Positions 21,247-23,891 of a stretch of DNA of 23,891 nt are shown here, piece after piece. Positions within the stretch are counted from its first letter, which is position 1, and every line of letters starts with the position of its first letter. This DNA is from a virus, in the IMG/VR virus record IMGVR_UViG_3300034198_008166, positions 1-23,891 of that record; one strand, 5' to 3'. A program made the position numbers and the translations under genes. The notes below the pieces were generated by a model. That model was given only the letters and a program-made list of their open reading frames with translations. It was not told the DNA's origin and made no database searches.

Positions 21247-23391
21247 TTAAAAATCCATTCTTACAGAAATTACTTGAGCGCCGCTTCTTGTAAGTGGATT
21301 TGAAATTTTAGCAATTATCATTACCTCTTTATTATCATTCAGTAACGCCACTTCTGTTATTTTTTTCTCTTCACCACTCACATATGTTGGATTTTGGGTT
21401 TCCAAAAATTGTGAAGACGGAAGATTAACTTGAAAATTCATAACCGCTAAATCAGATGCTCTGATTAATCTAACGCTTCCGGGAAAAGGTTGTTCATCAC
21501 CAAATTGTGGTTGTGTTGTCCATGTAGTATCACCTAAATAATTTGTATCTGATGGTGTTGTTTTTAAATAAGTTTCTAAATCAAAAAAAGATGCGCCAGT
21601 GTAACCAGAATAATATATTGTGAATGTATGGTTGTATAAATTATTTTGGTCTATTAATTGACCAATTGTATGATTTGGTATAACTGAAGTATAATCAATA
21701 ATTTTCCATAAATCATGTGATGGTAAATCGCCGGTATTTGTTATTTGCACTAATATATAAAATTTATCCGCTATAAAACCATATTTTACATCTGTAAATG
21801 ATGTTTCCATATATGGTAACGAATCTGTATTTAATTTAAATGTTACTTGTGATGGTGTAGATGATAAACACGCATTACCATTAACATCTAAACGAGTTTT
21901 CATGAAATAATTACATGGTAATGAATTTAATTGTGTATCACCCGTATATTGAAACATGTAAGTAACCCAAACGGTTTGACCAGTCGAACCCGTCAACATT
22001 GAATTTTCGGGTGTTGTGTCACTTGCAACGGTAGATACTTTTGGTGCAGGTAGTGTATAGCGTCTATTTGACCTATAATCTAACATTGCAACTAATTCTT
22101 GGTCATCAAAAACAAAAATTTTATTTTTTGGAAATACTTTACCTACTCTAAATCCTTGCTCATCCAACAAGTATCTATACATTAAAGCATGTTTTTCATT
22201 TTTTGTTGACTTAATATAATAGTCTTCAACATCCATTTTAAAAATAGCACCTATGGTAGTTGATGTATTTCTATGATAATGTATAAATGGTATATAAACT
22301 TCAAAGTATTCAGTATCACTTATTGGAATGTCATTTGAATCTGTTATAATTGAATCAAAAAGATTTGTATCATAACTTATATAATCATCGTATTTCCAAA
22401 ATCTTTCAGGATCTATAGATACGTCATTTAAATCGGAATAATGTACAATAGCAACACATCTTTGTTCGTTAGGTGGTACATCGACAACTTCACCAAATGA
22501 TGTAATAAATGATGTTGCGTCTGAAATTGTATTTCCCGTAAAATCAGTAAACGTTTGTCCGGTAGATGTATATCCTAATAATTCTTTAGCTGATGCATAA
22601 ATATTACTTGTATAACCAGTCAAACCTTCATCTGTGCCACTTACATCCGCACCTATAGGTTTATCTCCCCAAACAATATTTAATGTCCATGGATTTAATT
22701 GTCCTTCAGTATTTAATGTTGATAATGGTGCACCTTCTACTTCGCATTTATTACAAATAACTTGAGCATTACTTGAAATAGATGATAAATTTGGCATATT
22801 TCTATCCAAATAAAGGTAATTAGTTGATATACCCGTAACTTTATAAATTAAACTATTATAATTGGTGTCAGTTATTACTGGTAAATTTGGGTCTGTTCCG
22901 CCTAAATCACCAAAAAGAATTGTAATATATTCACAATTTTGAAATAATGTGGAATCATCAACATATAGTGTATTTGAACCGTTAACAACTACCATATTTA
23001 CAACATCCACAGAACATGCAACTGTTGTTCCTGATGCAGTAGCAATATCAAAAGGAATATAATTTGAAACAAAACCAGCGGGACCCATTATATTTCTAAT
23101 AGGTTCAATAAGTGCATTTTGAACCGGAATACCATATGTTGTTGATGGTGTTGATGCGTCAAATTTATATGGATATTTAACACCGCTTTCTTTATCAAAA
23201 GGAGCCATTACCTTTTGTCCGGGTACACTTCCTAAACCAGTATATCCGCTAAATGGATTGGTATAATCATATTCTGAATCACCAATTTGAAAATAACTGA
23301 TTTTAAAATTACCTTGAGCAATGGCATTTCTACCCTTTTGGGTTATTCTTACTGATACATAATCCGAATTATTGCTATCTAAAAAACTCAT
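21247..23391 (-). CDS. Virion structural protein, probably baseplate or tail
   Basis: 714 residues, rich in Thr, Ser, Asn, Tyr and beta strands, with few lysines and no membrane segments or enzyme motifs. The N-terminal block (YVSVRITQKGRNAIAQGNFK, then ISYFQIGDSEYDY) and the C-terminal block (ITEVALLNDNKEVMIIAKIS, then NPLTRSG) look like those of phage tail and baseplate proteins; the phrase 'EVAL.ND..EVM.IAKIS' recurs in such proteins from memory. Cysteines are few and scattered. A structural role is inferred from composition and from the neighbouring DUF4832-like gene. The minus strand reads ACTATTTATTAG just before the ATG, matching the element ahead of the fibre gene. The next upstream gene ends 19 bases before the start. 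Confidence 0.65.
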   Translation of the reverse strand: MSFLDSNNSDYVSVRITQKGRNAIAQGNFKISYFQIGDSEYDYTNPFSGYTGLGSVPGQKVMAPFDKESGVKYPYKFDASTPSTTYGIPVQNALIEPIRNIMGPAGFVSNYIPFDIATASGTTVACSVDVVNMVVVNGSNTLYVDDSTLFQNCEYITILFGDLGGTDPNLPVITDTNYNSLIYKVTGISTNYLYLDRNMPNLSSISSNAQVICNKCEVEGAPLSTLNTEGQLNPWTLNIVWGDKPIGADVSGTDEGLTGYTSNIYASAKELLGYTSTGQTFTDFTGNTISDATSFITSFGEVVDVPPNEQRCVAIVHYSDLNDVSIDPERFWKYDDYISYDTNLFDSIITDSNDIPISDTEYFEVYIPFIHYHRNTSTTIGAIFKMDVEDYYIKSTKNEKHALMYRYLLDEQGFRVGKVFPKNKIFVFDDQELVAMLDYRSNRRYTLPAPKVSTVASDTTPENSMLTGSTGQTVWVTYMFQYTGDTQLNSLPCNYFMKTRLDVNGNACLSSTPSQVTFKLNTDSLPYMETSFTDVKYGFIADKFYILVQITNTGDLPSHDLWKIIDYTSVIPNHTIGQLIDQNNLYNHTFTIYYSGYTGASFFDLETYLKTTPSDTNYLGDTTWTTQPQFGDEQPFPGSVRLIRASDLAVMNFQVNLPSSQFLETQNPTYVSGEEKKITEVALLNDNKEVMIIAKISNPLTRSGAQVISVRMDF

Positions 23392-23393
23392 AT

Positions 23394-23405
23394 CTAATAA
23401 ATAGT
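23394..23405 (-). promoter_or_regulatory. Candidate promoter element upstream of the virion gene
   Basis: On the minus strand this reads ACTATTTATTAG, ending 2 bases before the ATG at 23391. It shares ACTATTTAT with the element at 1428-1437 ahead of the fibre gene and is close to ACTATATATTTATTA (21189-21202) ahead of the homing endonuclease. If it sets a transcript start it would have to lie inside the gene or the element must act differently, so the role is uncertain. Confidence 0.25.
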
Positions 23406-23410
23406 GTTTT

Positions 23411-23891
23411 TTAAATTACTTGTATACTATTAGAAAGTATATAACTACCGTCTGATTGTATACCCGTTATTCCTAATTTCATTGGTGCCATATAATTATT
23501 AGCATCTTTGATAATCATAACTAATTTATACGTATTTGCAACAATACCTGTTATACTAAATGTATCGGTTGTTGGTGTCGCAGAAGTACTAGGTAAGAAC
23601 AATCTCAATTGTTTTGATGAAGTACCTGACCATACGGCTATGTTATTATTTGTGTTTCTTAATTCAAAAACAACATTCCAATCATAATATGGCGGAGTAA
23701 GTCCAATATTTTGCCAATTAACTATTATTTGAAACGATGTATTATTTTGTATGGATGATGGTATAGTAGCATTTGTTGCTATAATTCTATGTCCCATAGC
23801 ATGTCCCGCAGCTTGCATGTGAGTTATAGTAGAAGTACTAGTTGGGTTTTCTAAATTACCATTTCCTAAATATGTCATGTGATAGGTAGTA
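23411..23891 (-). CDS. DUF4832-like carbohydrate-associated domain protein, 3' part only
   Basis: The frame is open to the right edge of the window with no stop before the ATG at 23878, so this is probably the C-terminal end of a larger protein. The visible 155+ residues form one beta-sandwich domain: MGHRIIATNATIP, FQIIVNWQNIGLTPPYYDWN, VVFELRN, SKQLRLFLPS, TFSITGIV, TYKLVMIIKDANN, DGSYILSNSIQV. The HRI...N.G..P.Y pattern resembles DUF4832, a C-terminal domain attached to glycosidase-like proteins in Bacteroidetes. Here it most likely belongs to a virion protein that contacts surface sugars; this is inferred from the next gene, a virion protein 19 bases downstream. A complete small protein starting at 23878 is the alternative. 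Confidence 0.55.
   Translation of the reverse strand, partial: TTYHMTYLGNGNLENPTSTSTITHMQAAGHAMGHRIIATNATIPSSIQNNTSFQIIVNWQNIGLTPPYYDWNVVFELRNTNNNIAVWSGTSSKQLRLFLPSTSATPTTDTFSITGIVANTYKLVMIIKDANNYMAPMKLGITGIQSDGSYILSNSIQVI

Noticed and set aside
1-23891. CRISPR arrays, insertion sequences, attachment sites
   Set aside because: The only tandem repeats are inside the fibre gene and are coding; no transposase, inverted-repeat-bounded element, integrase or spaced palindromic repeats were seen.

Overview
This 23.9-kb window is AT-rich (roughly 30% GC by eye), almost fully coding, and nearly all genes lie on the minus strand with short or overlapping junctions. Gene content points to a large tailed phage with a T4-like replication and recombination set: a gp46/Rad50-like and gp47/Mre11-like pair, a DnaG-type primase, a RuvC-like resolvase, a PD-(D/E)XK nuclease, its own sigma-70 factor, tail proteins and a GIY-YIG homing endonuclease. 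A Bacteroidetes-type host is suggested by a histone H1-like (Hc1) protein, a sigma factor resembling the primary sigma of that phylum, a DUF4832-like domain, a C-terminal motif shared with Bacteroidetes proteins, and the lack of clear Shine-Dalgarno sequences. Host and phage identity are inference; family calls come from motif reading, not from searches.

Layout from left to right. 1-1408: the N-terminal part of a fibre protein with long Gly-Ser/Thr-Ser repeats, running off the left edge. 1458-1486: a perfect hairpin terminator. 1489-4038: a minus-strand cluster of glutaredoxin, thioredoxin, a BCS1-like AAA+ ATPase, an unknown protein and a NusG-like elongation factor. 4149-4969: the only plus-strand genes, a small CxxC membrane protein and an unknown 212-residue protein. 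4950-6628: small unknown and membrane proteins and the Hc1-like nucleoid protein. 6677-9980: an acidic zinc-ribbon protein, several phage hypotheticals, and an Amidase_2-fold protein that has lost two zinc-binding histidines.

9946-11375: a four-helix membrane/coiled-coil protein whose frame breaks at an A10 tract, beyond which 78 more codons are open in the -1 frame. 11382-14067: sigma factor, a protein with the C-terminal motif just mentioned, a membrane-anchored protein with a beta-rich end, and a ClpP-type serine protease. 14113-20470: the DNA module of gp46-like ATPase, two small genes, gp47-like nuclease, PD-(D/E)XK nuclease, primase, a structured untranslated stretch with a strong terminator, and RuvC-like resolvase. 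20463-21185: a GIY-YIG homing endonuclease. 21247-23891: a large virion protein and the 3' end of a DUF4832-like protein running off the right edge.

Together the genes would cover host transcription control (sigma, NusG, perhaps Hc1), DNA replication and recombination (primase, gp46/47, RuvC, PD-(D/E)XK), thiol redox, proteolysis and virion parts. The observations most worth checking are the A10 frameshift site, the degenerate amidase, the sigma/NusG/H1-like set with recurring AT-rich upstream motifs, and the structured RNA between the resolvase and primase genes. No tRNA, CRISPR array or insertion sequence was recognised, and no stretch over 300 bases lacks coding.
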